DNA of 49,765 nt. It comes from Seiridium cupressi (taxonomy: Eukaryota > Ascomycota > Sordariomycetes > Amphisphaeriales > Sporocadaceae). The notes beneath the pieces were generated by a model that did no database searches, had not been told where the DNA came from, and was given only the letters and a program-made list of their open reading frames with translations. The translations under genes were made by a program, and so were the position numbers. This document shows positions 24,572 through 35,457 of the stretch, piece after piece (positions within the stretch are counted from its first letter, which is position 1; each line of letters begins with the position of its first letter). Where the stretch lies: the NCBI GenBank assembly GCA_036674765.1, contig JARVKI010000170.1, forward strand, positions 1 to 49,765. The letters run 5' to 3'.

Positions 24572-24670
24572 TGATGAGAGTGGGACTTGAACCCACGCAC
24601 GTTTCCGTACCAGGAAGTAGGTGTTAAGGTGACCTTAACCTGGCGCCATAACCAACTCGGCCATCTCACC
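24572..24670 (-). tRNA. tRNA-Leu (anticodon AAG) with intron
   Basis: The minus strand folds into a complete class II tRNA. The acceptor stem is GGTGAGA pairing TCTCATC (one G-T), discriminator A at 24572. The D stem is GCC/GGC, the anticodon stem CCAGG/CCTGG, and the anticodon loop TTAAGGT with AAG at 24636-24634. An intron of about 17 nt (24632-24616) follows one base 3' of the anticodon. The long variable arm (ACGGAAACGT) is expected of tRNA-Leu, and the T arm is GTGGG-TTCAAGT-CCCAC. The AAG anticodon (inosine-modified at A34) reads CUU/CUC leucine codons. Confidence 0.95.
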
Positions 24671-25632
24671 GTGATGTGGTGTTGCATGAAGGTAAACCAG
24701 GGTAAGGCGGATCATATTGGGCTGCCATGACAAAATTGTTCGAATAGAGATGAAAAACGGGTGTGTTAGTCATACGGACCAAGAAACCAACACGTAAAAG
24801 TTGGGGTGCAGTTGTGGTTTGCAAAGGTACATGTATCTATTTCTGGGTTGGTGACGAGTTGGGCTTTGGGATAAAGCTATGCTAGATGGATTAGGTAAGG
24901 GACAACCAGTTAGCAAGCATGAAGGAGAAAGTCAATTCAAAGTTCATATTGTGCTCATTTATATAATGGGTTGACCTGCCGTCGGGGGTTGGTTGTCTTA
25001 CTTAGTAAATAAGGGGTGGTATTAAATCTAACCTTAGGCTTATTGCCCGATCACATCAGCGACCAGTCTATTCGACTCTGGCCCAGTCACAACATCACAG
25101 CCTCAGCAGCAGCGCTAACTTAGATGCATTTTCAACTATCGTAGTGATACCGTTACCGGCGTGGATGTATACAGAGAGGCATGGTCATCAGAATTGATTC
25201 AAGCATCCCTCCCACATGAGAAGTCTTTCTTAAGATCCATCAAGTATCTATCCAACTACCAAATCGGCATTAGACAGACGTTACAACTCAAATCAAGCTC
25301 GCTGGAACAAGCACGAGAGTATTCAGTCTTAGATAGCTCCTTTGTCTGAATGAAAGACTTTATAAGCGTTTTCAGATGTCTCACCGGCACGGGCCATCCC
25401 TCACTTCCATTGGACTTCGGAATGCCAACAATGCATGACATTTAAGCAGAGGATACCGTCTTTGTTACTGGAGATGCTTTCGGTCAGTTGCACCCGTCCG
25501 GAGTTACACAAGCATGGGAAAATTGAAGCTCATCCACAATGCAGCTTCTGCATCACTCCAGTATCCCAAGTAGACTTGCTTGGCCGGGTCAAGCAGTTGG
25601 CAGCACTTCACCTCAATTGCTAGCTAATCAGA
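24671..25632. other. Non-coding gap
   Basis: About 960 bp between the tRNA 5' end and the membrane-protein start codon; short ORFs lack any recognised domain. The right part must hold the promoter of the membrane-protein gene. Confidence 0.45.
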
Positions 25633-28384
25633 ATGGCGGATTACAACGGACCGCACTTGCGTGCTGAGAGCATGATGGAGAGTGCTTCAGCCGGCTTATA
25701 CTCCTACCAATCGCCATATACATATGCTAACAATCACGCCCGGATGAACCCAGACGAGGAGATGGATCTTGGACAGGTAGAAGATGCGCAGTCGCGCGGC
25801 CCATCAACCCGCCCATCGTTTGAGGTGGACGACAGCCGCCAACCAACTCTCCCACATATACGCGACTCACCTAGAAACCAAAGCGGGTTTACTCGAGAAA
25901 GCAAGTTTACGGAAGTCTTCAGGACACTTTCCACAACGCTAAAGCGTAGTGGAGCTTCATTGTCCCAACGTCGACGGAACACCGGCACCGCTGGTTCGAA
26001 CCTTGAGAATGAAGCACCGCAGAGCAGGTTGGCAATGGATGAGCTAGCCAAGAAATACGGTAGAGAGCCGAACCCTTTTCTGGCACGGTCGCTGTCATAC
26101 TGAACTATTCCCAGGACATGTGCCGCGAGATTGTCACTCAAGAGATGATGTGCATATTCGACGCTTTCACTGGCTGTACATATGGCAAACCCTCATGGCA
26201 CTATTGGCAACGGGCGGGAGCGCAGTAGCATTCGCTGTTGCTGTGAAGCGTATGGAATGGGGCCCACAAGTTACGAAGGACAACATCAGTTCATGGAACT
26301 ACGCCTACAAAGTGATCGAAATTCTGTTTGCCGGAATCTACGTCACATTTCTAGGCCAGGTGCTGACACGAAGAGCGTTTTCGCAGTCCTCTAAGGCATT
26401 TAACATTGCAGAGGTCACCATGCGGAATTGGGTCATTCAGCCGGGGTCCCTCGTCACACATGCCGATGGACTTCCACACGCAGGAATGTCGATCCTTGGC
26501 ATCATCACAATACTTGCTACGGTCTGCACCCTGTCGTACACTACAGCATGTAACGAGCTCATTACTCCAAGGATACTTTGGAGTGACTGGAAACAACATG
26601 GCATTTTCTATGGAAATGTCAGATCCTCTTACGCCAACATGAACAACATCAAATCAGCGTGCCCTGTTGTCGATACCGCATCCACGGACCCAGAATATTT
26701 GAATTCTTGCCTCATCATGAAAGCGAACGGCGAGTCATATCGTACACTCATTGCGTATTTGTCAGACTGGGAGAATACCACCTACTCTATTATTTCACAG
26801 ACGGTACGACCAGGGGCGAGCGCCGTTATTATGGAAAACACGACTCTGTCATCATCATGGCTAGATCGGTACCCTTCGGCGTCAGAGGTTGACGGGCGCC
26901 TGATAAATAATGTGACTCTAGTCATGCCACATGCTGGACTTTCTACACTATATTCGAACTCGTTCAATTCCTCAACGAATATTCGCAAACCTGGCGAACT
27001 TGACGATTCCCAAGGTTACGACATTGGGGCCGCTGTTGTCTCACCCTCCATAAATGTGATGTGTGTAACAGCGGACGTGTCTGAAGTTCGGCCACTGCTA
27101 GCATCAAAACTTCCTTCTCCACTCGAGGATGTTTTTTATTGGGGGAAGAAGTACAATAGCCGATACCGACCAACGTTTGAGGCTGTACGTTGAACCACGT
27201 CTGTTTCCAAATAATTACTGACGAGGATAGTTACCAGCGGCGAGGCAGTTCGTTACAGATGCTAGAAGCGTTATACCTAATGCCGACTCCATCTATATTA
27301 TGGCCAAAGCAGATGAAGACAATGATGAGTACACTCTCTGTCAGATGCGTTCTGTAATTGTCTCGACGTGTTCGACCCGTTTCCAAGTTTCACGCTTCTC
27401 GGAGAACATGTCGGCAGAATGTGACGGCGATATACCAATTGAGCCTTATGGACGGCTCTTTGGATCAGTAACCGATGAATTCCTGGCGCCAAGCTGGCGG
27501 GACCTGGCTGTGCAATGGAACATAGCGCGTGAGTCTTCCGTGAAATCCCCAGGTAGAAGGTCGGTGGAGAGGTGCGCGCATCATGCGGAATGTCTCAGTT
27601 TGCCGAAGAGCTAATGGTTTGTTTTGCAGTTGGCCTTAATAATGGTGTGACAAATTCAAGTTCCGCAAATCAGCGCTTATTGAGCGGTTTCATCCTCTCG
27701 AAGCCTGAACTCCAAGAAGGTCTTCCTTCTTTGGCGGAGGCGCTTGCTGTCTGGGCCAGCCCTACTCTCATCGATAGTTCCCTCGGCGCGACGTTCTATG
27801 CTGGCTGGCCCCACGGAGATGAGAACGATACCCTCCCCGAACCTGGATTTACTGAAGAGATCGTTGCAATGTACCGGTTTCGGACATATATCTCAGGATC
27901 TGCAACCAAATCTGTAACACCTGGCGAGGTAGCATTACTCACGGTGCTAGCTGTAGTTCCTATTCTAAGTGTCGTATGTTTTGTATACCATTTAAATCGC
28001 CTAGGTATGGCGACGGACTTCACTGAACCGCAGAACCTGTTTACACTTGCCATCAACTCCCCGCCGAGCCGAGTCTTGCAGGTAAGCTATAATTCCTCGA
28101 GTGATCTCTCGCCCCTCCACATGGCAACTAACGTGGTCACGTAGGGAGCTTGTGGTCGTGGGCCTGTATATAAAGATCTAGGAGTATCCTTTCGAGTGGG
28201 TTATTCAGAGACCGCGAATCACTATTACTTCGAAGATGCTGAGGATGCGCCTCTCCGGACGGCGGCGAAGAAGATATCGAGATTGTCAGGGTTACCTACC
28301 AGCAGTAGTCAAGCCAACTTGCTCGCTGACGGAGCATATTCAAAGAGCTACAAGAGGTTGAGTGCAAAGCATCCCTTGCTTTGA
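25633..28384 (+). CDS. Large multi-pass fungal membrane protein, function unknown
   Basis: Five exons: 25633-26059, 26115-27184, 27231-27528, 27630-28081, 28145-28384 (introns 55, 46, 101 and 63 nt with CTGAAC, ACTGAC, none obvious and CTAAC branch sites). All phases agree, giving 828 residues. The first ~145 residues are a cytosolic-looking Ser/Arg-rich leader. Membrane spans follow (FHWLYIWQTLMALLATGG; VIEILFAGIYVTFLGQVL; SILGIITILATVCTLSY), then a ~500-residue probably extracellular domain with several N-x-S/T sites and Cys residues. A last span (VALLTVLAVVPILSVVCFVY) and a short tail complete it. This architecture is common in uncharacterised Aspergillus/Penicillium families. No catalytic motif is visible and I cannot name a function. 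Confidence 0.75.
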
Positions 28385-28751
28385 GATTAATTGCCTTAAT
28401 TGTACTCAACACTTTTTAGGATATTTCTTTCTGATGCGCAAACGTTTCGACTATTCAGAATTCACATTCCAGATCAATAACAACGTGACTCATTATGCAT
28501 CGCATGGCGTACTGGTGTCTGTCTTGCATCTTAATCAAGTACATCTATTTGAGCAGTTAGGTTGTTCATCAATCTGACCGTTTGGTGCGGCAAAGCGTAC
28601 ACGTCGATCCGTACCGTGACACTCGTTACGACAAAATGTATCAATAGAAATAATATAAACCCCGAACTATATAATTTAAGCACGGATCGACCGTACGGAG
28701 ACTTTTACACACTTAATCTAGTAATAACTACATCTATTACAGTCCATAAAC
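28385..28751. other. Non-coding gap
   Basis: About 370 bp, moderately AT-rich, between the membrane-protein stop and the ankyrin pseudogene stop (convergent). Nothing recognised. Confidence 0.4.
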
Positions 28752-30098
28752 TCATTTTTGCTGCTTCATTCCAGGAGGCCCGGCTTTCAAAATGAAATAA
28801 ACCAACTGACCCCCTATCTCCATACCTGGTGGAAGTCTCGTCATACGTGCGACTGACCAAATCAGCCCATGGAGAACACCGAAACCTTCTTCACCAACTG
28901 CACCATCATGGACATCTGCACCACGTGATATGAGAATCTTGATTATCTCCCAAGCGCCCATCCTGAGAGCGGCACCCAAAGGCCTAGAGACACTAGGTCT
29001 TTCACCGCTCTGATTCACATCCGCTCCACCGGTGATTGCACGCAGAATGATATAGTCATCCCCTCTGACCTCGATGAGACGACAGAGAACAGGGGTCCAG
29101 CTGCCATACCTTCGTCGGCTGATTGGTTTATCGTGACGGGCACCAGTGCGAACCAATATTTCAAACAAGTCTTGAATGTCACACCACCGTCCCTCAAGGT
29201 TGAAGCAGCAAGCTTCCAGGATTGTGTATTGTCAACGTCTACTGTACATTCAATGCCTCCTGCCAAGAGGAAACGGGCAATGTCGAACTTCTCACTCTTC
29301 GGTTAGTGCCAACTCAGAAGGGTGTCATGTAGCATGGGAGTCCGCCTTTGTGCACATGTGCGAAGGCATTTACGCTTCACGGCCGAATAGAAACATTTGT
29401 AAGGAACAGCCGTTTCTGATGGCAAGCTGAAGTAGGTCCAAACCATTATGGCTCATCTGAGAGCTATGGAGAATAGTCGATAGCATGGCATTGATTAGTG
29501 TTAACGCCTGAGCACCCGTTGTGGGTTCCACAGAGGCGGCCACTAAAACAGGTCGTAGTATCGTGGCCTCCGTAGACTTGAACTTCGCATCATGCTCTAA
29601 GGGGTGAATTGATACATTTAAGACATGATAGAGTCGACTTTCCAAACTGACGTGGGAACCTAGTGATGGCCACTGCCATGAGGGTTCCTCGATGGACGTT
29701 TCAAGAGACTTTTGACTGTGTAAGTAGATCCGTATGGACCGCAAACTGGAACAGACTACTAAGACTAGACGCGTCCATCAGCTTAACACTTATCAGAAGG
29801 GAAAGATCAAGCAGTAAGTCTAAATCGCAAGGTTGAATGCCCGGTCTGCTATTGATATATGCATATTCACCCCCTTAAGTGCGGCTTTCAGAATATCCGG
29901 CACGGTAATGCCATTTTGAATTCGGAAGCTCCCAGCAGCTAAAAGGTCGTATAGGCGATATTCTTCAGGCGATATTCTTCTTTGAACCAGAATGCGTCTG
30001 AATCGGATACGGTTCGAGATTGCCAGACCAACACAATCGACGTAGCGCCGAGGAGTCGTTTTCCGATGACAATGTATCTTTCCGTGGGTAATACACAA
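28752..30098 (-). pseudogene. Decayed ankyrin-repeat gene
   Basis: Three minus-strand pieces carry remnants of one ankyrin-type protein: 30098-29820 (SPEEYRLYDLLAAG), 29744-29370 (GLDLLQLAIRNG, FLFGREA) and 29300-28752 (DIARFLLAGG, then DIQDLFEILVRTGAR, ILISRGADVHDG). Frames do not connect: stops and frame changes occur at about 29370-29280, and a one-base shift near 29200 separates LAASTL from the continuing DIQDLF frame. The last ~130 codons form an intact run with typical ankyrin helices (ALRMGAWEIIKILISRGAD). I find no intron set that rejoins the pieces, so I treat it as a relic. It might resemble the NLR/ankyrin gene at 5.8-9.4 kb in type, but I could not show homology. Confidence 0.65.
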
Positions 30099-30695
30099 CC
30101 TGTTATTGCACCTGCCTATACCACCAATAGGATGCTACATAAGATCCAAAGAATCAAGAAACGTTTTGTTTAGTCGAGGTTGGCGTGACGGGTTGGCGTA
30201 GCTGTGGCCAGCTAGCTGCAGCTTTGGACAGCTGGCGGCTGACTACCCTCAGCTGACAGGCTTGTATATTCTAAATACAAGCTGTAGAGCTGACCTTCAA
30301 CCCCTTAGCTTTCGTGATATACACAACTTATGGGTGGTCTTGCAGCCCAGCCTTTTGACCATCTTGAACCGTGACAATTGATCTACATCTGACTTGGCAG
30401 AGGTGAAATGGGATGCAATATGTACCTAGTACCCCGATTCGCAGTTCCCTTAAGATGCGTCGGGACCTTATATATTAAAATAAAATTCTTGCCATTTATG
30501 AAAAGCTCGGAATGCAAATAAAAGTACAAGGTTTCCTCAAAGCGAACTCAAAACAGTATATAAACATCATAGCACATAATACCTAGGGGACCTTGAGCCT
30601 TGCAGATCGAGCGCCCGGCCAAACGAGATCGAATCTCGGTCGCGCAAGGTGGGGCTCTCGGGCGCCGGTAGCACTAACCTAGCACTAACTAATGG
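30099..30695. other. Gene-free stretch with AGCTG-rich segment
   Basis: Contains a 110-bp segment (30190-30300) with many AGCTG/CAGCT words, a perfect hairpin (listed separately) and, at 30600-30665, a GC-rich patch with a short inverted repeat (GAGATCGAATCTC) faintly like a tRNA T arm. The right end is upstream sequence of the Zn2Cys6 gene. Confidence 0.4.
30260..30282. repeat. Perfect 8-bp inverted repeat (hairpin)
   Basis: GCTTGTAT and ATACAAGC are separated by 7 bases. It lies in the AGCTG-rich non-coding segment. It could be a relic of a small transposon or an operator-like site; nothing beyond the symmetry is seen. Confidence 0.5.
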
Positions 30696-31955
30696 ATGCA
30701 TCCCCCTCGTAGGCTAATGCTTCGCGCTAGCTTTAGATCAGTCGTCACTCCCATCGCCGGATGCACATCTAACGCGATGTCATCGACGCCCGTTCGCAAC
30801 TCTCGTGTTTCTCGTAGACAAGAGATCCCCGCCAACCTGACTACGTACTGGCAGAGTTCGACGCTCGGAGGCGCAAAACCACTGGTCCGGCGACCGAAGA
30901 CGGCATGTGAGAGGTGTCGCACGGCAAAGGTCAAATGTCATGGAGATGGTCAGCACGAATGCGACAGGTGCAGCAGCCGCAGTCTTGTTTGCCAATACAC
31001 ACAAGAGGGCCTGTCTCCTAGTCTTGATTCCTCTCGACATCGTCGGGATCCAAACCCAACTGTCCGAGAAGGCGTCCAGATGGACCTTGATGCCTCCCCT
31101 GCAGATCATCCAGGAAGCAACAGCGCCACCTTTCAAGACCCCGTAGACTGGTCCAACATGAATAAGATCCACCCAACACAGAGCCCCGCCCAGCAGAATG
31201 GGGAATGGGACACGGTGAACCCTATTCTCGATTGGACATCGGGGATGAACCCGTCCACGAGCCTGGACCTCCCTAGGCCATTACCAAGTACTTCTACGAT
31301 CCCGCCAGGCGCGGCGACCACCACTACTACCGACCACATGCCTAAATACGATGAGCAGCGCTACCTTTCCGGCCTTGGCCTCTTCCCTCTTATAGCTAGC
31401 AACACCGCAGCCGAACTGTCCTGGCAGAACCAGCTCGCCTCGCAGAACTGTCAATGTCGCACCGGGCTTACCCTGCTCATACCCAACGCCAGAGCGGCAT
31501 TGCAACAGCGACAGCTCGATTTGGTTTTCAAGGTGACGGGGGATGTAGTTCAGCAGTGCCAGAATATCGTCAGTTGTGAGAGCTGCAGCGTCAACTGCAC
31601 TGACCTGATCTGCATCATGGCTGTCTTCCAGGAAGCGGATATCTGCTTTGAGTACATTGCCAAGGGCGACATCGATAGGGCTATCAACGTGAGTATGGGG
31701 TCCTACGAAATGGCAGTAAGCGAGCAAGACGCAAAGCAGTGGAGGAGAATGCTGGTAATTCAGTTGTTGAGGCGGGCCAACGAGCTGCTAGATACGATCA
31801 GTGCAAGAGGCCAGGCCATGCTAAACAACTTGGATCCGGGGTGTCGCTTGGGAAGGGTTAACATCGAGTACCTGGAGGCCGTCATCGGGAATTCGAGAGA
31901 AAATTTCCAGCACATCATGAGAGGATTCCGAGACGAGGCAAAGATCACGAGCTAG
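30696..31955 (+). CDS. Zn2Cys6 transcription factor, secondary-metabolism (AflR-like) type
   Basis: Single-exon gene. The frame opens with ATG at 30696 (419 residues); a second ATG at 30777 (MSSTPV, 392 residues) is equally plausible because the extra 27 residues look like translated leader. The binuclear zinc cluster is complete: C-x2-C-x6-C-x7-C-x2-C-x6-C (CERCRTAKVKC ... CDRCSSRSLVC). The middle is Pro/Ser/Thr-rich. The C-terminal half has the NCQCRTGL helix, a VSCESC motif and a terminal helical region, as in AflR-type pathway-specific regulators of secondary metabolism. It should act in the nucleus on nearby genes; the convergent SnoaL-like gene is the closest candidate target. No break seen. 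Confidence 0.82.
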   Translation: MHPPRRLMLRASFRSVVTPIAGCTSNAMSSTPVRNSRVSRRQEIPANLTTYWQSSTLGGAKPLVRRPKTACERCRTAKVKCHGDGQHECDRCSSRSLVCQYTQEGLSPSLDSSRHRRDPNPTVREGVQMDLDASPADHPGSNSATFQDPVDWSNMNKIHPTQSPAQQNGEWDTVNPILDWTSGMNPSTSLDLPRPLPSTSTIPPGAATTTTTDHMPKYDEQRYLSGLGLFPLIASNTAAELSWQNQLASQNCQCRTGLTLLIPNARAALQQRQLDLVFKVTGDVVQQCQNIVSCESCSVNCTDLICIMAVFQEADICFEYIAKGDIDRAINVSMGSYEMAVSEQDAKQWRRMLVIQLLRRANELLDTISARGQAMLNNLDPGCRLGRVNIEYLEAVIGNSRENFQHIMRGFRDEAKITS

Positions 31956-32199
31956 GCATTCTTAGCACTGGAGGTCTGTAATCTTGGTATCCTTTTTGTG
32001 GGAGTTTTCGGTGTATACGTAATTATCGGTAACTCTAGAAAGGCTAAAGAGAGGGACGGCGTGCATAAGCTTGCTAGGTATTCTATATGGAGTGCTCAAG
32101 CTTCCCGGTCATTCGGCACAACTTCCCCACTCATCATGTCAGAACCGAGCAAGAGGACTCTGAACCCTGATCGAGCGAGACTCAATAGGTCAACTCTCC

Positions 32200-32649
32200 T
32201 CACACACCCACTGTCTTGAAGAATAGTCTCTGCGTCCTTACACTCTGCAAAAACCAATCATCACCCTGCCGCTTCCACGTTTCGTAGTAATAACCACCGC
32301 CAGTTGAGTGCATTCCTCCATATTCTTCGGAACCAACATGATACAAAAGACCCCAGATGGCCTTAATCTCTTCTGGCCCATTCTGCTCCAACTCTCCCTC
32401 TCCAACAATGTGAATAGTCTGTAGTCCTTGGAAAATTTTGATACAAAAAGCTTTCCATTCCTCCCTTGATGAGACGGCCCATGTGACTCCACCATCGTTG
32501 AGGACGGACCCGCTTCGGTCAACGAATTCCACTGTTACTTCGGGCAGCATGATTTGGTCGAAAAGTTCCCACTGGTTGGTATCGGCGAAGCGGCAGTACT
32601 GCTGCTTCTTACGACGGATGATTTCAGTCGCAGAAGGAGGGGGAATCAT
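32200..32649 (-). CDS. SnoaL/NTF2-like protein (dehydratase- or cyclase-like)
   Basis: Single exon. The frame opens further upstream with GTG, but the first ATG is at 32649 (MIPPPSATEI), giving 149 residues. This is the size of one NTF2-like cone domain. Motifs fit the SnoaL family: an N-terminal helix with YCRFADTNQW (Asp in the usual position), the strand element TIHIVGEGE with a His, and a C-terminal GGGYYYETWKRQ...DWFLQSVRTQRL beta sheet. Members act as dehydratases, cyclases or isomerases in secondary metabolism or steroid-like breakdown; the Asp/His pair is compatible with a dehydratase but the substrate is unknown. It converges on the Zn2Cys6 gene. A TATAAATA box lies about 126 bp upstream of this start. 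Confidence 0.75.
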   Translation of the reverse strand: MIPPPSATEIIRRKKQQYCRFADTNQWELFDQIMLPEVTVEFVDRSGSVLNDGGVTWAVSSREEWKAFCIKIFQGLQTIHIVGEGELEQNGPEEIKAIWGLLYHVGSEEYGGMHSTGGGYYYETWKRQGDDWFLQSVRTQRLFFKTVGV

Positions 32650-32774
32650 GTTGTTTAGTTTAGAGTATCGAATGGATTCCACCTGGAAGTAGATAGAAGA
32701 TGCGTGATGCTGAGGTTTTAGGCTTTCAACAGAAAGATTTGAGAATCATGTTATAATGGGAGAAGGAGGCGGCC

Positions 32775-32782
32775 TATTTATA
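32775..32782 (-). promoter_or_regulatory. TATA box of the SnoaL-like gene
   Basis: TATAAATA on the minus strand, about 126 bp upstream of the preferred ATG at 32649. The distance fits a fungal core promoter with a short leader. Confidence 0.5.
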
Positions 32783-33384
32783 AGAATGACATTTGAGAGA
32801 CGGAAGATGGAGTCGAGCGTAAAGAGAAGAGGAAAATCAAGCTGGTCTTCCGGTTTGTTTTCTTTTTCTGGGCCGCAATTGCATAGCTATGTCAGCGGAA
32901 CGACATTGGACCGGGCACAATGAAAGCCTCCGTACGGGATCGGAGCCATTACACCAAGTGACTGAGCATCGATCTGTAGCTACCAACTGCGTCTTCATCG
33001 GGGGGTTAATAGCTGTACTAGTCTGCCTATTATCGAATTGTTAGTTATATATTATTCGCCGATTTCTTCCCCTCCTTGAAGGTCCACGTCAAAAACAGCC
33101 ACCAGAAAAAAAGTGATAATTCCATTGCGCACGCCTAATCTCCGTACCTAGTTGCCGTCTTACGAGCAACTCGACGACCTCTATTAACATGAAACAAGCA
33201 GCGGGAATGACCGAACGGTCGAGCACTTCCCCAAAGATCACTATCGCTGGCTAACCGAAGTCAATTAGCCATGCGACATTTCAGACTGGCGATGCCAGTG
33301 AAGTACGGAACAGTCTATCTGCAACAATACGGTCCCGATGGGGCAAATGAAAGATACTTCACATTCTGGGGTTCCTCCTTATGA
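32783..33384. other. Gap upstream of SnoaL-like gene
   Basis: Promoter-distal sequence of the SnoaL-like gene on the left, leading into the MFS relic on the right. I could not extend the MFS homology leftward past about 33385. Confidence 0.4.
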
Positions 33385-33900
33385 CCAGGGGGATTGACTA
33401 TCGGCTTACTAGAAAAGGACAGCTCGACAGCCGCTTGGTTGTGGTCCAGGCTGTCCCAGCTTATTATCGATACCATCCTACCAGCCTTTCAGGCGTCACT
33501 GGCAGAAGACGATCAGGCAGCTGCAACAGGGACTCGGGCTTTTATCCGGTCATTTGGTCTGGCCTAGGGCGTTGCTGTCGCAAGTCCCATATTTAACGCA
33601 TATGTCAAGCATTACTCCTACTTGATCGACGATACCACGGTGAGGGAGCTACTTAGCAGGGGCGATGCATATGGCAGTGCGACACGCGCATTCGCCGTAC
33701 AGTTTGATGAGCCGACAAGAGGACAAATCCGAGCCGTGTTTTCGAGCGCCCTGAGAAGGGTGTTCTTTGTTTCCGTGGCACTTGGTGGGACTGGATTGTT
33801 TGGATCTCTATTTGAGGAAGAGATTCTCTAGCGAAAGGAGCTTGATACAAAATACGGGCTCGAAGAACGAAAGGTAGGGGACAGGAAGGATTTGGTGTGA
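33385..33900 (+). pseudogene. 3' fragment of an MFS drug/toxin efflux transporter
   Basis: One frame reads as the C-terminal quarter of a major facilitator transporter: GGLTIGLLEKD, then LPAFQASLAEDDQAAATGTR, FIRSFGLA, a TAG at 33565, GVAVASPIFNAYV, and after a hydrophilic loop a final membrane span (RRVFFVSVALGGTGLFGSLF). A second TAG at 33829 precedes an EL..KYGLEER tail ending in TGA at 33900. The LPAFQ..L...D.A.AT...FIRSFG..WGV..ASPIFN pattern is that of 14-span fungal efflux pumps (Tri12/siderophore type). Both TAGs fit a single G-to-A or C-to-T change from TGG or CAG. The 5' three quarters are missing. This is a dead remnant. Confidence 0.75.
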
Positions 33901-34209
33901 GCAGACATGGCTTTGAAGCTCATTTTCTGCCGTGTAAGACAGACATTGCGTCCTCAGTAGGAGCAGGGCCGGAGTGCGATGGTTCTGCCGAGATGACACA
34001 CGTTGTGGGACTCTGCAGGATCAAACCCTGAAAGCCTCCGAATTTCCACTCTAAAGTCTCCGGTTCTCCACTTAGATTCCGGGGTTGCCCGAGCCAGCCC
34101 GGTCACCGTACTCGGCCTCGGACCCTCTTCAGTGATCTGCTGTCATCAATTCCTACCACCAGCATAGTCATACACAATTGAACTCCATCTCTAATCAAGA
34201 GCCGAAGAA

Positions 34210-35457
34210 ATGCTCACATCGCCTCACCCTAACCAGGTCCGCTCCGCCTGCGAGCGTTGTCGCCAATTGAAGCTTCGCTGTCTTCGCCATGCATCAACGA
34301 AGTCAGCCTGCGCACGCTGTACTCGCCTCAGTTTGCACTGTCAGACTGGCTCCCAGCGCAGAATCGGAAGACCGAAAGGGGATATCAGCAGGAAGAAACA
34401 ACATGAAGAGCCCCGGACGGCTGAGCTATGCGACACGGACTTTCGATTTGTGGACGATTCAGCAAAGGTGACGGCTGATAGGGATTGGCCTACATTCGGA
34501 ATCTCGCCATTCAAATCTACCCCTTTTGAGAAGTTGATACTGCCATCGGAAAATCTGCCCTTCCTCCACGGACTTCAACAACAAGACTACAACCTGGTCT
34601 CAACAATTGCCTCATCACGACCACAGACCGATTCGTCAAACGCCCATTTTGAGGCTCTGTCGAAAATAAATGTCGACCTTCACGACCTGTGTAACTCAAT
34701 ATTCCGCCATGCCGTAGGTATGAATTTCGAGTCTTTCGTGCGTTTCAACGACTTCCAGGGCATGAAAGCGTTCAAAATCATCATGCGAACTGCGCAAGAC
34801 TATCTGGGAGTCATCAAATCAGTGCACAGGATGATTGGGACTAGAAAACCAGCAGGAGAAGTATCATGTGTAAATGCAACAGACCACACATCAGAAGCCC
34901 TGCGGGAGGATGGCTGTGCTACACTGCTGGAAATTCCTACCCCCGTACTAAGTACCGCGGGCCCTGTCAGTTACGAGCATGAACCACCATCGCTTGAACC
35001 TGATGCATTTCAGCTGCCTCCAGCGACTCAAGCTCTTGATATGCCACTTGCATTTCTCGTCATTTCCTGCTTCGTTCAACTCGTTAGACTTCTTGAGTTT
35101 GTCATCACTATGATGCATGCCCACATCACTGACAATACTCTTGGCGTTCACCTGCCAGCGGCGCACATGTCATTCGCCGACGTGGCGATTGTGGACTTCT
35201 CCAGCCAGGCACTACTAGCTATCGAGCTCACACAACATACCTTTGGCCAGATACAGCTAGTGCTAGGATTGCCGAGCCCTTGGTCACGGAAGAGTATCTG
35301 GACCGGACTGATCGCGGCCCAAAAATATCGCGATATGTTGAATGCGGAGTTGGGTGTGGTGGATGGTCTTTGGACTACGAGGCCGGCGAGATTGATGGAA
35401 ACTATCGGTGAAAGCAAGGAGGCACTTGTAACATGTTCCATAGCGGGAGACTGGTGA
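34210..35457 (+). CDS. Zn2Cys6 transcription factor with RRIGRPKG basic motif
   Basis: Single-exon gene of 415 residues with ATG at 34210. The N-terminal zinc cluster is complete (CERCRQLKLRC ... CARCTRLSLHC; C-x2-C-x6-C-x9-C-x2-C-x6-C) followed by an AT-hook-like RRIGRPKGD. The C-terminal half is helical (LAFLVISCFVQLVRLLEFVI, IELTQHTFGQIQLVLGLP), as in secondary-metabolite cluster regulators. It lies downstream of the MFS relic on the same strand, and its 3' end (35402-35457) overlaps the antisense end of the DUF3431 relic. No break seen. Its targets may be partly gone, given the decayed neighbours. Confidence 0.8.
   Translation: MLTSPHPNQVRSACERCRQLKLRCLRHASTKSACARCTRLSLHCQTGSQRRIGRPKGDISRKKQHEEPRTAELCDTDFRFVDDSAKVTADRDWPTFGISPFKSTPFEKLILPSENLPFLHGLQQQDYNLVSTIASSRPQTDSSNAHFEALSKINVDLHDLCNSIFRHAVGMNFESFVRFNDFQGMKAFKIIMRTAQDYLGVIKSVHRMIGTRKPAGEVSCVNATDHTSEALREDGCATLLEIPTPVLSTAGPVSYEHEPPSLEPDAFQLPPATQALDMPLAFLVISCFVQLVRLLEFVITMMHAHITDNTLGVHLPAAHMSFADVAIVDFSSQALLAIELTQHTFGQIQLVLGLPSPWSRKSIWTGLIAAQKYRDMLNAELGVVDGLWTTRPARLMETIGESKEALVTCSIAGDW

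Noticed and set aside
30600..30665. Possible tRNA gene from a T-arm-like GAGATCGAATCTC in a GC-rich patch
   Set aside because: Neither strand folds into a cloverleaf; the T loop is too short and no acceptor or anticodon stem can be paired.
31687..31719. Possible short intron in the first Zn2Cys6 gene (GTGAGT followed by GGCAG)
   Set aside because: Only about 30 nt long, and the translated segment INVSMGSYEMA fits the helical pattern of the family.
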